From: Deltaproteobacteria bacterium
GTDB lineage: Bacteria > Desulfobacterota > SM23-61
Assembly: GCA_016875165.1 (NCBI GenBank)
Contig: VGSF01000014.1
Location: 1 to 64,000, forward strand
DNA: 64,000 nucleotides
Direction: 5' to 3'
The first letter of the stretch is position 1; each line of letters opens with the position of its first letter. Shown here piece by piece: positions 16,518 to 24,814 of the stretch. Both the position numbers and the translations under genes were made by a program. The notes beneath the pieces are model-generated. The model was not told the origin of the DNA. It searched no databases and saw nothing but the letters and a program-made list of their open reading frames with translations.

Positions 16518-17612
16518 ATGAGCATCCTATACCTGACCGAACAGCAGGCTACGGTTTCAAAGGAGGGAGGAAGACTTATCATCAAGAAGGAAGGAGCGGT
16601 TGCGCATACCGTCCACCTTTTTAAGCTTGAGCAGGTCGTCCTTTTCGGAAATATATATCTTACTCCTGCGGCTATCCGTCATCTTCTCAGGGAAGGGATT
16701 GATACTGCCTTTATGACCAGGCAGGGCCGGTACCTGGGACGGCTCCAGGCGGCCCTGGGGAAAAATATTCTTTTGCGGAGAGAACAATTCCGCAAGATGG
16801 AGGATGGCAATTTTTGCCTGAAAACTGCCAGGTCAATCGTCAAGGGAAAACTGGCCAACTTAAGAACGGTTCTGATGCGGCTGAACCGCGAGAGAGAAAA
16901 TATTGAGCTTGAAGGCCAGATTCTTGCTCTTCGAAATTTAATGCCCAAGATTTATGAAGGCGATTCTCTCGATGCTCTTAGAGGTTATGAAGGACGGGGA
17001 AGCGCCATCTATTTTGAAGGCTTTTCGAGGGGATTCCTGGAGGAGCAATTTGCATTTCCGGGTCGGGTCAGAAGGCCCCCGACGGACCCCATAAATGCCC
17101 TCCTCAGTCTGGGATACACACTTCTTCTGAATCAGGTCATAGCCGCGGTAAACCTGGTTGGATTTGACCCCTATTTTGGCTCGCTTCACTCGGTTGATTA
17201 TGGCCGCCCGTCTCTCGCCCTGGACCTGATGGAAGAGTGGAGGCCAATCATTGTGGATACGCTTGTCCTGAGTGTGTTCAACCTGAAAGCGCTCCTTCCC
17301 TCTGATTTTGAGGAAAAAATGCCGATGGCGACGGAAAAAGAACCGAGAGTCCTGGTTGGGGAAAGGGAAGAGGAAGAAGAGTCGCTAACGGCGTCAGAGA
17401 CTGCCGGAAAGAGTAAACCTGCCGTCGTCCTGACGGAAAGTGGATTTCGAAAATTCATTGCCCAATACGAGAGAAAAATGAGCCAGAAGGTGCAGTATCA
17501 TTTAACCGGGGACCAGTTGACCTACCGGGACTGCATACGCGAACAGGTCCGCCACTTTGCCAGGTATCTGAAAGGTGAAGAAACAGAATATCAACCTATG
17601 CCCCTGAGGTGA
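16518..17612 (+). CDS. cas1: Cas1 integrase
   Basis: Spacer integrase of about 364 residues starting at MSILYLTEQQ; an ATG at 16506 would add four residues. The metal-binding residues are visible: Glu in YEGRGSAIYF (about 158), His in SLHSVDYGRPSLALDLMEEW (about 224) and Asp/Glu at about 236-239. Between DFEEK and VVLTESGFRKFI lies an acidic, low-complexity insert of about 35 residues (VGEREEEEESLTASETAGK), longer than in most Cas1 proteins. There is no reverse-transcriptase fusion. It follows the primase-polymerase gene by 63 bases and precedes cas2 by three. Confidence 0.94.
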   Translation: MSILYLTEQQATVSKEGGRLIIKKEGAVAHTVHLFKLEQVVLFGNIYLTPAAIRHLLREGIDTAFMTRQGRYLGRLQAALGKNILLRREQFRKMEDGNFCLKTARSIVKGKLANLRTVLMRLNRERENIELEGQILALRNLMPKIYEGDSLDALRGYEGRGSAIYFEGFSRGFLEEQFAFPGRVRRPPTDPINALLSLGYTLLLNQVIAAVNLVGFDPYFGSLHSVDYGRPSLALDLMEEWRPIIVDTLVLSVFNLKALLPSDFEEKMPMATEKEPRVLVGEREEEEESLTASETAGKSKPAVVLTESGFRKFIAQYERKMSQKVQYHLTGDQLTYRDCIREQVRHFARYLKGEETEYQPMPLR

Positions 17613-17615
17613 GAA

Positions 17616-17891
17616 ATGTTTATCATGATTTCCTACGATATAGTTGACGACCGCAAACGTTTAAAGCTGATGAAGCTCCTGAAAAATTACGGGACCCGCG
17701 TGCAGAAGAGTGTGTTCGAGTGCAACTTCTCGGCTGAGATTTATAAGAAGCTTAAGGTGAGGGTTGAAGAGATCATCGACAGAAGAAAGGACAGGGTAAG
17801 ATACTATAGATTATGCGGAGATTGCCAGGATAAAGTTGAAATCTGCGGCTGGGGAGAAGTCACGGAAGATGAAGAATTCCTGGTGATCTGA
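17616..17891 (+). CDS. cas2: Cas2, first copy
   Basis: A 91-residue ferredoxin-fold protein: MFIMISYDIVDDRKRLKLMK, SVFECNFSAEIYKKL, RYYRLCGDCQDKVEICGWGE. YDIVDD carries the acidic residue of the Cas2 dimer site and SVFECNF is the usual second motif. It forms the central dimer of the Cas1-Cas2 integrase. Three bases separate it from cas1. Confidence 0.93.
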   Translation: MFIMISYDIVDDRKRLKLMKLLKNYGTRVQKSVFECNFSAEIYKKLKVRVEEIIDRRKDRVRYYRLCGDCQDKVEICGWGEVTEDEEFLVI

Positions 17892-17948
17892 TGCGCAGAT
17901 CCTCCGCTCAGGGGACCATTTTGATCGAAAAATCTACAGGAGGGGATT

Positions 17949-18242
17949 ATGGGCACCGAAGCCCTGCATATAGTTGCCAGTTATGACATAAGTGACCCCA
18001 AGCGTCTCGCCAGGGTGGCGAAGGCAATGAAGGGTTACGGAGAAAGAGTCCTGAAGAGCGTTTTCGAGTGCAACCTGGACAGGAGGAGATTCGGGAATAT
18101 GAAGATAAAAATGGATGAGCTAATTGAGCCAATTGAAGACAGCGTGAGATACTATATCTTGTGCGAAAAGTGCGTAAGGGTGGTTGAATATTCCGGAAAA
18201 GGCGAGGGATTTCAACAAGATGAGGATTATGTTGTGGTTTGA
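17949..18242 (+). CDS. cas2: Cas2, second copy
   Basis: A 97-residue Cas2 paralogue with ASYDISDPKRLARVAKAMKG, SVFECNLDRRRFGNMKIKM and YYILCEKCVRVVEYSGKGEG. Both copies share the YDI(S/V)D and SVFECN motifs but differ over most of their length, so this is not a recent duplication. AGGAGG at 17939-17944 gives it its own ribosome site. It is the last cas gene before the leader. Confidence 0.92.
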   Translation: MGTEALHIVASYDISDPKRLARVAKAMKGYGERVLKSVFECNLDRRRFGNMKIKMDELIEPIEDSVRYYILCEKCVRVVEYSGKGEGFQQDEDYVVV

Positions 18243-18484
18243 TGGAGAAATTTGCGCGAACCCCTTCGCCAGCAAAGCCTTTTCTAACCATCTGAAATTA
18301 AAGAAATTTCAAACTCGCGAATTTAGGGTTCGCGCAAAAACGAAATTATGTGTAATTTTGAATGGTTCATGACAAATTTTAAGGCAAAAAACAGCGTGCC
18401 AAAGGCATCGGGACTTTGGTTCGGCCTAAGTCCGCGAAAGGCCCTATTCTTTACATTGAATAACACGCACATAGGAAGTCCAGC
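18243..18484 (+). promoter_or_regulatory. Probable CRISPR leader with 13-bp inverted repeat
   Basis: The 242-bp region between cas2 and the first repeat is the expected leader. It contains perfect inverted arms TTTGCGCGAACCC (18251-18263) and GGGTTCGCGCAAA (18326-18338), separated by 62 bases, starting nine bases after the cas2 stop. These could form a terminator-like or protein-binding structure. The rest is A+T-rich to about 18400. The promoter was not resolved. Confidence 0.6.
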
Positions 18485-18738
18485 GTTGGAAGGAATGACC
18501 TGATTAAAAAGGGATTGCGACCTCATTGGCCTGATGAGATCCTTCGGCATTATCGGGTTGGAAGGAATGACCTGATTAAAAAGGGATTGCGACAAGACTT
18601 TGGCCAGTTTTATTATTTAGTATTTTTATGGTTGGAAGGAATGACCTGATTAAAAAGGGATTGCGACGAGCCCGCGAAGTATCTACAGGAAGAATTCTAT
18701 GGTTGGAAGGAATGACCTGATTAAAAAGGGATTGCGAC
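18485..18738 (+). CRISPR. CRISPR array, four 37-nt repeats, truncated on the right
   Basis: Identical 37-nt repeats begin GTTGGAAGGAATGACC and end AAGGGATTGCGAC at 18485-18521, 18557-18593, 18631-18667 and 18702-18738. The three complete spacers are 35, 37 and 34 nt. The 3' end ATTGCGAC resembles the usual ATTGAAAC tag of type III repeats, which fixes transcription left to right from the cas side. After the fourth repeat a 32-nt spacer-like piece runs to 18770, where a dispersed 107-bp repeat begins instead of a fifth CRISPR repeat. Confidence 0.97.
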
Positions 18739-18770
18739 GTATGCTGAACAACTTTCATCGGCAACGTGGA

Positions 18771-18877
18771 GTCTGGGGTCAGGCAATTGTAATAAAGTAT
18801 TGAAATAGATTTAGGAGCGAATTCGGAAAGCAACGCATTGTCATCAGTCAGCCCAAGGCAGAGGTTTGGTCTTTTGA
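18771..18877. repeat. 107-bp direct repeat, copy 1
   Basis: Starts GTCTGGGGTCAGGCAATTG and ends GAGGTTTGGTCTTTTGA. It is identical over all 107 bases to 21381-21487. It abuts the last spacer of the CRISPR array and so marks the break point of the array. Confidence 0.9.
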
Positions 18878-19028
18878 GGGCGCCGAGGAACCGGACACCT
18901 TAGAAGGTTGAAGGTCCTGTTTTTATTGAATGTGGTTGGCAAATCTTATTAAGTGTAAGGGCAGGGGGTTGAGCGGCTATGACCTTGTATGGTGAGAGAG
19001 ATGGTGCGGTTCGACCTTGCAGATCGCC

Positions 19029-19127
19029 ATGCTCCGTCCGCCGCGCATCTATGCGCCCGGGGGGACGATGCATGTGGTGGCTCGGCGCAACAATCGCGAG
19101 TTTTATTTCATTGCCGCGGAGGCCTTT
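19029..19127 (+). pseudogene. N-terminal fragment of a Y1/REP-type transposase
   Basis: The frame from ATG 19029 reads MLRPPRIYAPGGTMHVVARR then NNREFYFIAAEAF, which is the start of TnpA_REP (HUH, Y1) transposases, and breaks off in a T-run. The HUH and tyrosine motifs are absent. It belongs to a different subfamily from the MPRRARLDAPG copies further right. Confidence 0.65.
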
Positions 19128-19286
19128 TTTTTGGAATCAGTCTAATTATTTCATTTGGTATTTCATTTGGTGTTGACGATTCCTCTTGTATGGGGTAAAT
19201 TTCTTATGGTTATGCTATGAAACTGCATCTCCAGCGATGCGCTTTTAATCATTTCCATATTTTGAAAAGTTCGTTAAAATATTCTT

Positions 19287-20066
19287 ATGGATTCAGAAAA
19301 AGTAGATAGAATCATCCAATATGCTATTGCACTCGCAGCCGGGGAAGATTTCTGCAACCGCGAGCTTGGACCAATTCATCTTGTAAAGTATGTCTATTTG
19401 GCCGATCTGGCCCATGCTGAGAGAAATAAGGGCCAAACTTTCACCGGCATTCAGTGGAAATTTCACCACTTCGGCCCCTGGTCAGTAGAGGTTTATAAGC
19501 GCTTAGAGCCTGCCTGCTCTTCCATAGGGGCCGAAAAAAAATCTATTCCCTCAGATTATCGGGATGGAGATTTTTTCCGCTGGTCTTTAAAAAATGAAAA
19601 TCTGGACAATTTGCTCGAAGGAGGCCTTCCAATCACTGTTACTTCTGCAATCAAATGGGCTATCCGAAAATTCGGGGCTGATACTCCAGGGCTTTTGAAT
19701 CATGTTTATTTGACTAAGCCAATGCTAAAAGCAGCCCCAGGAGAATACCTTGATTTTTCTGTTCCAGAGGAACCTGAGCCCTCTGAAGAGCCGGCAAGGA
19801 AGAAATTGAGCACCAAGGAACAAAAGCGCAGAAGCAAAAACTTGAAGGAGGCAAAAATCAGGATTCAGCAAAGGCTTTCTGAAAAAAGGAAGGCTTCAAA
19901 AACAGCAATTTCCATTCGCTCACCTCGGTACGATGAAATCTTTTTTGCAGGGTGTGAATGGTTAGATAGCCTTGCGGGAGAGAAAATAGAAGAATTTAAG
20001 GGTGAGGCTTTTTTCTCTTCGGACATCTGGAAATCACGAACGAGGTTCGATCCTGAGCTACCATGA
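19287..20066 (+). CDS. Panacea (DUF4065-like) domain antitoxin
   Basis: A 259-residue protein. Residues about 10-130 have the Panacea/SocA-like pattern: HLVKYVYLADLAHAERNKGQ, FTGIQWKFHHFGPWSVEVYK and a C-terminal winged-helix-like stretch. The domain acts as a chaperone-like antitoxin with many unrelated toxins. A lysine-rich segment (about 172-205) and an extra C-terminal domain follow. The 3' end overlaps the next gene by 65 bases. Both lie between the two 107-bp direct repeats, next to the interrupted array. Confidence 0.72.
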   Translation: MDSEKVDRIIQYAIALAAGEDFCNRELGPIHLVKYVYLADLAHAERNKGQTFTGIQWKFHHFGPWSVEVYKRLEPACSSIGAEKKSIPSDYRDGDFFRWSLKNENLDNLLEGGLPITVTSAIKWAIRKFGADTPGLLNHVYLTKPMLKAAPGEYLDFSVPEEPEPSEEPARKKLSTKEQKRRSKNLKEAKIRIQQRLSEKRKASKTAISIRSPRYDEIFFAGCEWLDSLAGEKIEEFKGEAFFSSDIWKSRTRFDPELP

Positions 20067-20760
20067 GGATTCTGTCCAAGGACTGATAGGCCCCGAATCC
20101 TGGTGGGTTAAAGATGATACGCGTTTCCCTAAAAGGGGAAGCCTTATTTTAGCCTACGTACCTCATGTTGAACAAATACCTACTCGGGTAACGGTTATAG
20201 GAAGAACTGATGATCCTACCTGCCATGACAAAGCACAAGTTCAATTTTCCCCCTTTAACATAAGTGAACGACGGAAAAAAGCTTCCCTCCCCGTAGCAGC
20301 ATTACCTGAATATCCAAATGAAGTCCGCCTTTTGTATCGTACCAAAAGGCGTCCCCTTTTGGTCATTGGGGAGAATGGACCGCAAGTTGATCGCAAACTG
20401 ACGAGTGGGAAGCCAAAGTGGCAAACAGCACCAACCTTATTAGTTGCTCCATATTATGGTCGCGATGAGGGGAGCGGGAAACGCTCTGGGTATGCAGATG
20501 CATTTGTGGAAAGGGTGCTGCAATGCGAATATCCCCAGTTCTTTTGGGAGAGACTCCCTATTTCCGGATCTGACGAATCCATTCTAAGATTTGATCATAT
20601 TCAACCTATTGGAAATCACCATGAAGCCTTTGACCTTACTAATCGCTGCCTCGGAAAAGACGCGCTTGATTTTATTGATGAATGGCTAAGGTGGTTTATT
20701 TTCGGGACTTTAGATAAGGATGGTATTCTTCCAATGGTTTTGGAGGCTTTAAGAAAATAG
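20002..20760 (+). CDS. Candidate toxin partner of the Panacea gene, unrecognised family
   Basis: A 252-residue frame (ATG 20002, inside the preceding gene; no better in-frame start was seen). Segments such as RGSILSYHEDSV, KRGSLILAYVPH, RRPLLVIGENGP and TLLVAPYYGRDE suggest a beta-barrel-rich protein with some resemblance to MazF/PemK-type folds, but I cannot name a family. The overlap with, and position after, a Panacea-domain gene make it the likely toxin; that is inference from operon layout. Confidence 0.5.
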   Translation: MRLFSLRTSGNHERGSILSYHEDSVQGLIGPESWWVKDDTRFPKRGSLILAYVPHVEQIPTRVTVIGRTDDPTCHDKAQVQFSPFNISERRKKASLPVAALPEYPNEVRLLYRTKRRPLLVIGENGPQVDRKLTSGKPKWQTAPTLLVAPYYGRDEGSGKRSGYADAFVERVLQCEYPQFFWERLPISGSDESILRFDHIQPIGNHHEAFDLTNRCLGKDALDFIDEWLRWFIFGTLDKDGILPMVLEALRK

Positions 20761-20907
20761 TTTATTCCCCGTTTTGCGATTCCATTCACCATTCAGTTTT
20801 CACGGCTTCCACCTCCCCATGTGCTGCGCTTGTCCCAAGGATTCCTTCCTCGGGGGGTGGATTAGCTGGGTGTTTTCAGAAGGGATAGAAGAAAAATTTA
20901 GGGGGCG

Positions 20908-21333
20908 ATGATGGTTTATTTTGATAAACAAGAAAAAAGAATTATGGCCATCCTGGGAACAAAAAAATATGGTGTAACCGGAGCAACCTTAAAAAAATAC
21001 CTAAAATATCTTAAACAGCATGTTGAGTTACCTTGCCGACTTACTGGTATCGAAGACTTTGATTGGGAAGAGTTCTATGTCTTCGGCCCAGGTAGCAAGA
21101 GGGAGTATGAAGAGTTGAAAGTAACCCAGCCCTCCTATAAAGATAAATTTAGCCTAATTGATTTCGTCGACAACCTTGATGACTGGGAAGCGGGTATTTA
21201 TGTTGTTGTTCGGCGGGAAGTCGATCGAAAAAAATTCGTCCTCCCCTTGGCAGATTTGAAAGCCATTAATAAAAAATCGCAGAATCATCAGCTCCTGGAA
21301 GATTATTCGGTATGGTTTGTAAACAACCGATAG
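20908..21333 (+). CDS. Conserved-looking hypothetical protein
   Basis: A 141-residue acidic protein with GVTGATLKKYLKYLKQHV, LTGIEDFDWEEFYVFGPG and KKFVLPLADLKAIN...DYSVWFVNNR. GGGGGCG lies before the ATG at 20908. The mix of an acidic loop and a C-terminal strand pair faintly recalls small calcium-binding (CcbP-like) proteins, but this is not a firm match. Third gene of the segment bounded by the 107-bp repeats; a role with the TA pair is possible but unproven. Confidence 0.55.
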   Translation: MMVYFDKQEKRIMAILGTKKYGVTGATLKKYLKYLKQHVELPCRLTGIEDFDWEEFYVFGPGSKREYEELKVTQPSYKDKFSLIDFVDNLDDWEAGIYVVVRREVDRKKFVLPLADLKAINKKSQNHQLLEDYSVWFVNNR

Positions 21334-21380
21334 AAATTGCTCGAAAATACGAAAATATCTTGTCTGTGTCTGGGGTCAGT

Positions 21381-21487
21381 GTCTGGGGTCAGGCAATTGT
21401 AATAAAGTATTGAAATAGATTTAGGAGCGAATTCGGAAAGCAACGCATTGTCATCAGTCAGCCCAAGGCAGAGGTTTGGTCTTTTGA
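21381..21487. repeat. 107-bp direct repeat, copy 2
   Basis: Identical to 18771-18877 and in the same orientation. Just upstream, a partial GTCTGGGGTCAG motif is repeated at 21367-21378. The two copies bound a 2.5-kb module with a transposase fragment, the Panacea pair and one hypothetical gene. Confidence 0.9.
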
Positions 21488-21771
21488 ATTGAGATTGAAA
21501 AGTTTCAGGCTTGGAGTTGTACTCTTTCCCGGATTTTTTGTTTAAGATAATGCGTAAGTCACCAACCACCAAAGCCTATGGTTTTTCGCCCTCATAGGAT
21601 CAAGATTACTCTCCCCAAACCACCCTTCATCATCGATAGCATGGAACAAAAAGGGAGAAGGGGTCAGGCTTGACATCTTTAATTTTTCACAAATATCCTT
21701 GAATTCGGGGGACATATCACTTAATTCTCTTTGACACTTCTTGTGAAAGAAGGGGGACGCCTCAGAGGAGC
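21488..21771. other. Gene-free gap
   Basis: No gene supported. A GGGGTCAGGCTTGACATC stretch at about 21660 shares the GGGTCAGGC core of the 107-bp repeats. The rest is unremarkable. Confidence 0.4.
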
Positions 21772-22143
21772 GCGTTGTTGACTGCGTTGACTTCCCTTTT
21801 TGTGGAAAGAGAACGTAGGAGAGGAAGGTAATGGAAATTATGCACTTTACATTTGGGTGTATTTTTGATGATGAGGGCTATGTCACTTCAACCCAGATTA
21901 GACGCTCCTGGAACCCTGCACCACGTGATGATTCGAGAAATCGAAGGCAAGGGGGATCTTTCGGGATACCCTGGACCGGAAAGACTTCGTCACCCGCACC
22001 CGCATCCTGGCCTGGCCTTTTCTGGAGAACCATGTTCATGGATTTTGAGTCGAGAGTATGGGATTGCGCTGGGGAGATAGCGAGGAAGTTAGGGGTCTGC
22101 ACCTCGGCAATCGCCAAGGCAATTCGAAAAAAGGAGGGAGAGG
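21772..22143 (+). mobile_element. RAYT-derived deletion element, copy A
   Basis: Begins GCGTTGTTGACTGCGTTGAC and contains the conserved TTCCCTTTTTGTGG and ACTTTACATT... leader of this family. It then encodes (with frameshifts) the start of a REP-type transposase (ARLDAPGTLHHVMI), a short middle with the HUH remnant ENHVHGF, and a C-terminal GVCTSAIAKAIRKKEG. The catalytic-tyrosine region is missing. Related copies lie at 26851, 36645, 38457, 39558 and 40484. Confidence 0.75.
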
Positions 22144-22204
22144 ATCAAAGGTGTTAATTTTCCACTACGTCCCCCAATCTTAACAAATCTTTAGGAAACG
22201 TGCA

Positions 22205-22351
22205 TCAATTTTTCTTCCCTGTTGGAACCACCTTTTTTAACTGAATTCTCTCTATAGTCCACGATGACAAGAGAAGAACAAATGAAAAAAGCATAAACAT
22301 GGGCAACCCAAGCAAATAAGTTATATAGATTCTTTGTGGTTTCATAGTCAT
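22205..22351 (-). CDS. Small single-pass membrane protein
   Basis: A 48-residue product from ATG 22351 (GGGAG five bases upstream): MTMKPQRIYITYLLGLP, then a hydrophobic FMLFSFVLLLSSW segment and a basic tail. It starts ten bases after the ferredoxin-like gene on the same strand, so the two are probably one operon. One membrane helix with both ends basic. No family recognised. Confidence 0.55.
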   Translation of the reverse strand: MTMKPQRIYITYLLGLPMFMLFSFVLLLSSWTIERIQLKKVVPTGKKN

Positions 22352-22361
22352 ACTCCCATTA

Positions 22362-23321
22362 TCATAACCGGGCGTTTGATACCGTTTTTCTGGATAGTTC
22401 CACCATTGAGTCAACATCGAAGATGGCGCCCTTGTCAGGGTCGACTACAAGAGAAATTGATTCATGTGGGCACATGCTTATACAAACGCCGCAACCCATA
22501 CACAAATCTTTGGAGTAACTGAGTTTCTTCTTTCCCTCAATCTCAACAATCTTCATCGCACTATACTGGCATGCTTTCATGCATTTGCCGCACGCCTTGC
22601 ACCTTTCAATATCGACTGCAACCGAGTATCCAGATGGTGCTGTCATTGCCAATCCTTGAATCCCGTTTTTCCGCGACAGCACTTCAACTTCCATACTGGC
22701 ACAGCAACAGGAGCAACAGCAACATAGAACACCAGCACGATAACCAGTCGCATCCTTAAACCAGACTGTGAAAACTTTACCCTTCTTCTGCTGTAACTCC
22801 AATAGGTTCAAGACCTCCTCTTTCTTGGCCCGATGACCGTTCATTCGTGGCATATGCGTTGTCACAAAATCAACGCCGACCTTCCCGTAGAATATACAGG
22901 TGTTTATTGGTTCACAGTATTCCTTCCCGGCTGTTTTCTTTTCTATGCGACACGGACAATCAAGTATTGCCAGCTGTTCCTTGTGCTTCAAAATTATCTT
23001 GTTGGCTATCTCCCAAGGTATAATCTTTTTAGACTCCTCCGTAGGTAGGACAACATCTTCTTCCAAAGCAATCAACCTTCTGGCGTTTTCATAGGTGATG
23101 ACTTTGCAGTGATATCGCCCAGAAAAAAAATCAATAATCACTGTTTTGAAAATAATCTTTGGGAATCGGCTCAATGTTCTCGCAACGAATATGGCGCAGG
23201 CTATATAGTGGTCATAGAGAGTGTAGTATATATATCCATGGATCATGTTAAGGACTCTTTGAATACCCCATGCCCCCTCTCCCTGCATTTTCCAAAAATT
23301 GATTGTGGATCTCTTGATCAT
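22362..23321 (-). CDS. 4Fe-4S ferredoxin-domain protein with a cysteine cluster
   Basis: A 319-residue protein. Residues about 245-300 form a bacterial ferredoxin pair of 4Fe-4S sites (CKACGKCMKACQ and CMGCGVCISMCP). Upstream are CPCRIEKKTAGKEYC (about 120-135) and a striking GVLCCCCSCCCAS run at about 205-215, which may bind further clusters or a metal. The N-terminal about 90 residues are hydrophobic/aromatic and may associate with the membrane. Likely an electron-transfer protein of anaerobic metabolism; substrate unknown. GAGGGAG supports ATG 23321. A small membrane protein follows. Confidence 0.72.
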   Translation of the reverse strand: MIKRSTINFWKMQGEGAWGIQRVLNMIHGYIYYTLYDHYIACAIFVARTLSRFPKIIFKTVIIDFFSGRYHCKVITYENARRLIALEEDVVLPTEESKKIIPWEIANKIILKHKEQLAILDCPCRIEKKTAGKEYCEPINTCIFYGKVGVDFVTTHMPRMNGHRAKKEEVLNLLELQQKKGKVFTVWFKDATGYRAGVLCCCCSCCCASMEVEVLSRKNGIQGLAMTAPSGYSVAVDIERCKACGKCMKACQYSAMKIVEIEGKKKLSYSKDLCMGCGVCISMCPHESISLVVDPDKGAIFDVDSMVELSRKTVSNARL

Positions 23322-24277
23322 GATGCTTCTCCCTCTTCATTTATAAGGTACATGCGACCCACAATCCCCCAGAATTTATTGGTCTCGGGATTCTCCGCCT
23401 AGCTTTTTGGGTATTTCATTATTTCTTCCGCTGACCGAAAAAAATACCCCCTATGAAACTTTTTATCCGAGAGCTGCAGTTTGTGAGATCAGGAGCTTGT
23501 TTCGGTATCAAATTCGGGTGCTCCTTGAATTAGGAACAATAAAAACAAAAAGGCTTCAGGGAGATACAATATCTCCCCGGAGCCTCTATTGGCACATTCT
23601 GGAAACTCCTTTTCATAAGATCCTCCAGAAGGCTAATGGTTTAGGTCAGGATGTTTTTGTAGACGAGGGATAGTCTGCATTTGGAATGGTAGCAGGAATG
23701 CATACTCTGTCAAGGGGAATTTAGGCTCTTTTTTGCGTCATATTTTAGAAATAAGACCAAAGGCTTTGGCGCTCATTTGAATTGACCCACCTTTACTCAG
23801 AAGAATTGACCCACCGATAAAATGCTCAGGATTTTTTGATCCATCCTTCGCCCTCCGGAGCGAATAAGGGCTATCTTTCTTTTTGGGGAAGGAGGGGACG
23901 TTGGTTCAAATGCCACTTTAAATCCTCGCTTACCCACAATCCGGTTCCTTTAATTACCAAGGTGATCGAGGACGTATGTTTTGAAGCAACTGATCGGGGC
24001 GGATTTCAGGAGTTCCGGGAAACAATGCTTTATTCTTGGATAGATCGTCGAGCGGATTTACCGAGGGGCAAGCCCTGGTCCCCCAAGTTCCTATAGCTCT
24101 AAAGCTCACCGGGAAGCTCGCCACCCTCCCTTCAATCCCCAGAGAAAAGCCTCCTCTGATTTTCGCCTTGCCAATGCCCTTTCCCCTCTGTATCCTAAGG
24201 ACAGCGAAGAAAAGCTTTTTCTTGATGCCCTGCTCTTGGATATGGCAAGATTGTAAAATGACCACAGGAGGTTGGAG
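23322..24277. other. Long gap with coding debris
   Basis: No intact gene supported. Two GAATTGACCCACC motifs (about 23780-23815) resemble ends of decayed IS elements. A + strand open stretch ending at TAA 24257 (DFRLANALSPLYPKDSEEKL then FLDALLLDMARL) looks like the C-terminus of a lost gene of unknown type, directly before DUF433. Confidence 0.4.
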
Positions 24278-24505
24278 ATGACAATTACTGATCGCATTGA
24301 GATTAACCCAAAGGTGATGATGGGAAAACCAGTCATTCGAGGGACTCGGATTCCTGTTGAACTGATCCTTCGGAAGCTTAGCGAGGGAGCAAAGGAATCA
24401 GACCTGATGGAGGCTTATCCCAAACTTACAATGGACGACATTCATGCCGCCATTCGATACGCGGCCGATACTTTGGCCCATGAGGAGATCATCATTCTAA
24501 GCTGA
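24278..24505 (+). CDS. DUF433 family antitoxin-like protein
   Basis: A 75-residue protein: ITDRIEINPKVMMGKPVIRG, TRIPVELILRKLSEG, YPKLTMDDIHAAIRYAAD, an almost complete DUF433 signature. The family has a winged-helix fold and is commonly the antitoxin of a DUF5615 PIN-like toxin encoded just downstream. AGGAGG at 24267-24272 selects ATG 24278. No DUF5615 gene follows, so this appears to be an orphan. Confidence 0.85.
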   Translation: MTITDRIEINPKVMMGKPVIRGTRIPVELILRKLSEGAKESDLMEAYPKLTMDDIHAAIRYAADTLAHEEIIILS

Positions 24506-24814
24506 AGCCAACACCTGGCATAACAATCGCCGCACCTTCGATATCTTCCTTTGCCTCCTCCCCCTGCCCCTCCCTGCTCAAAGCCACCACTCGGGACCAC
24601 CTTCCAAACTCTGCCCCAATCCTCCACCTGTAAGCTCGGGGACCCTTCCCATCCCCACCCCCTCTTCAACAAATCGCAGGTAACCCCGGAGCGCAGCACC
24701 CTTACTTTTTGTTGAAAAGAATTGTGGTTTATTATAAACTCCTTCCATCTAAAAAGTTGAAGACCATTCTTTCAATTCGCTTTTTTAATCTTTTTGAAAG
24801 GAGGATTAGAAATC
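24506..24814. other. Gene-free gap after DUF433
   Basis: A pyrimidine-rich stretch (CCTCCTCCCCCTGCCCC) with no recognisable gene. The expected DUF5615 toxin is absent. Confidence 0.4.

Noticed and set aside
18323-18833. Two overlapping - strand reading frames across the CRISPR array with repeated SQSLFNQVIPSN
   Set aside because: They are simply the antisense translation of the CRISPR repeats.
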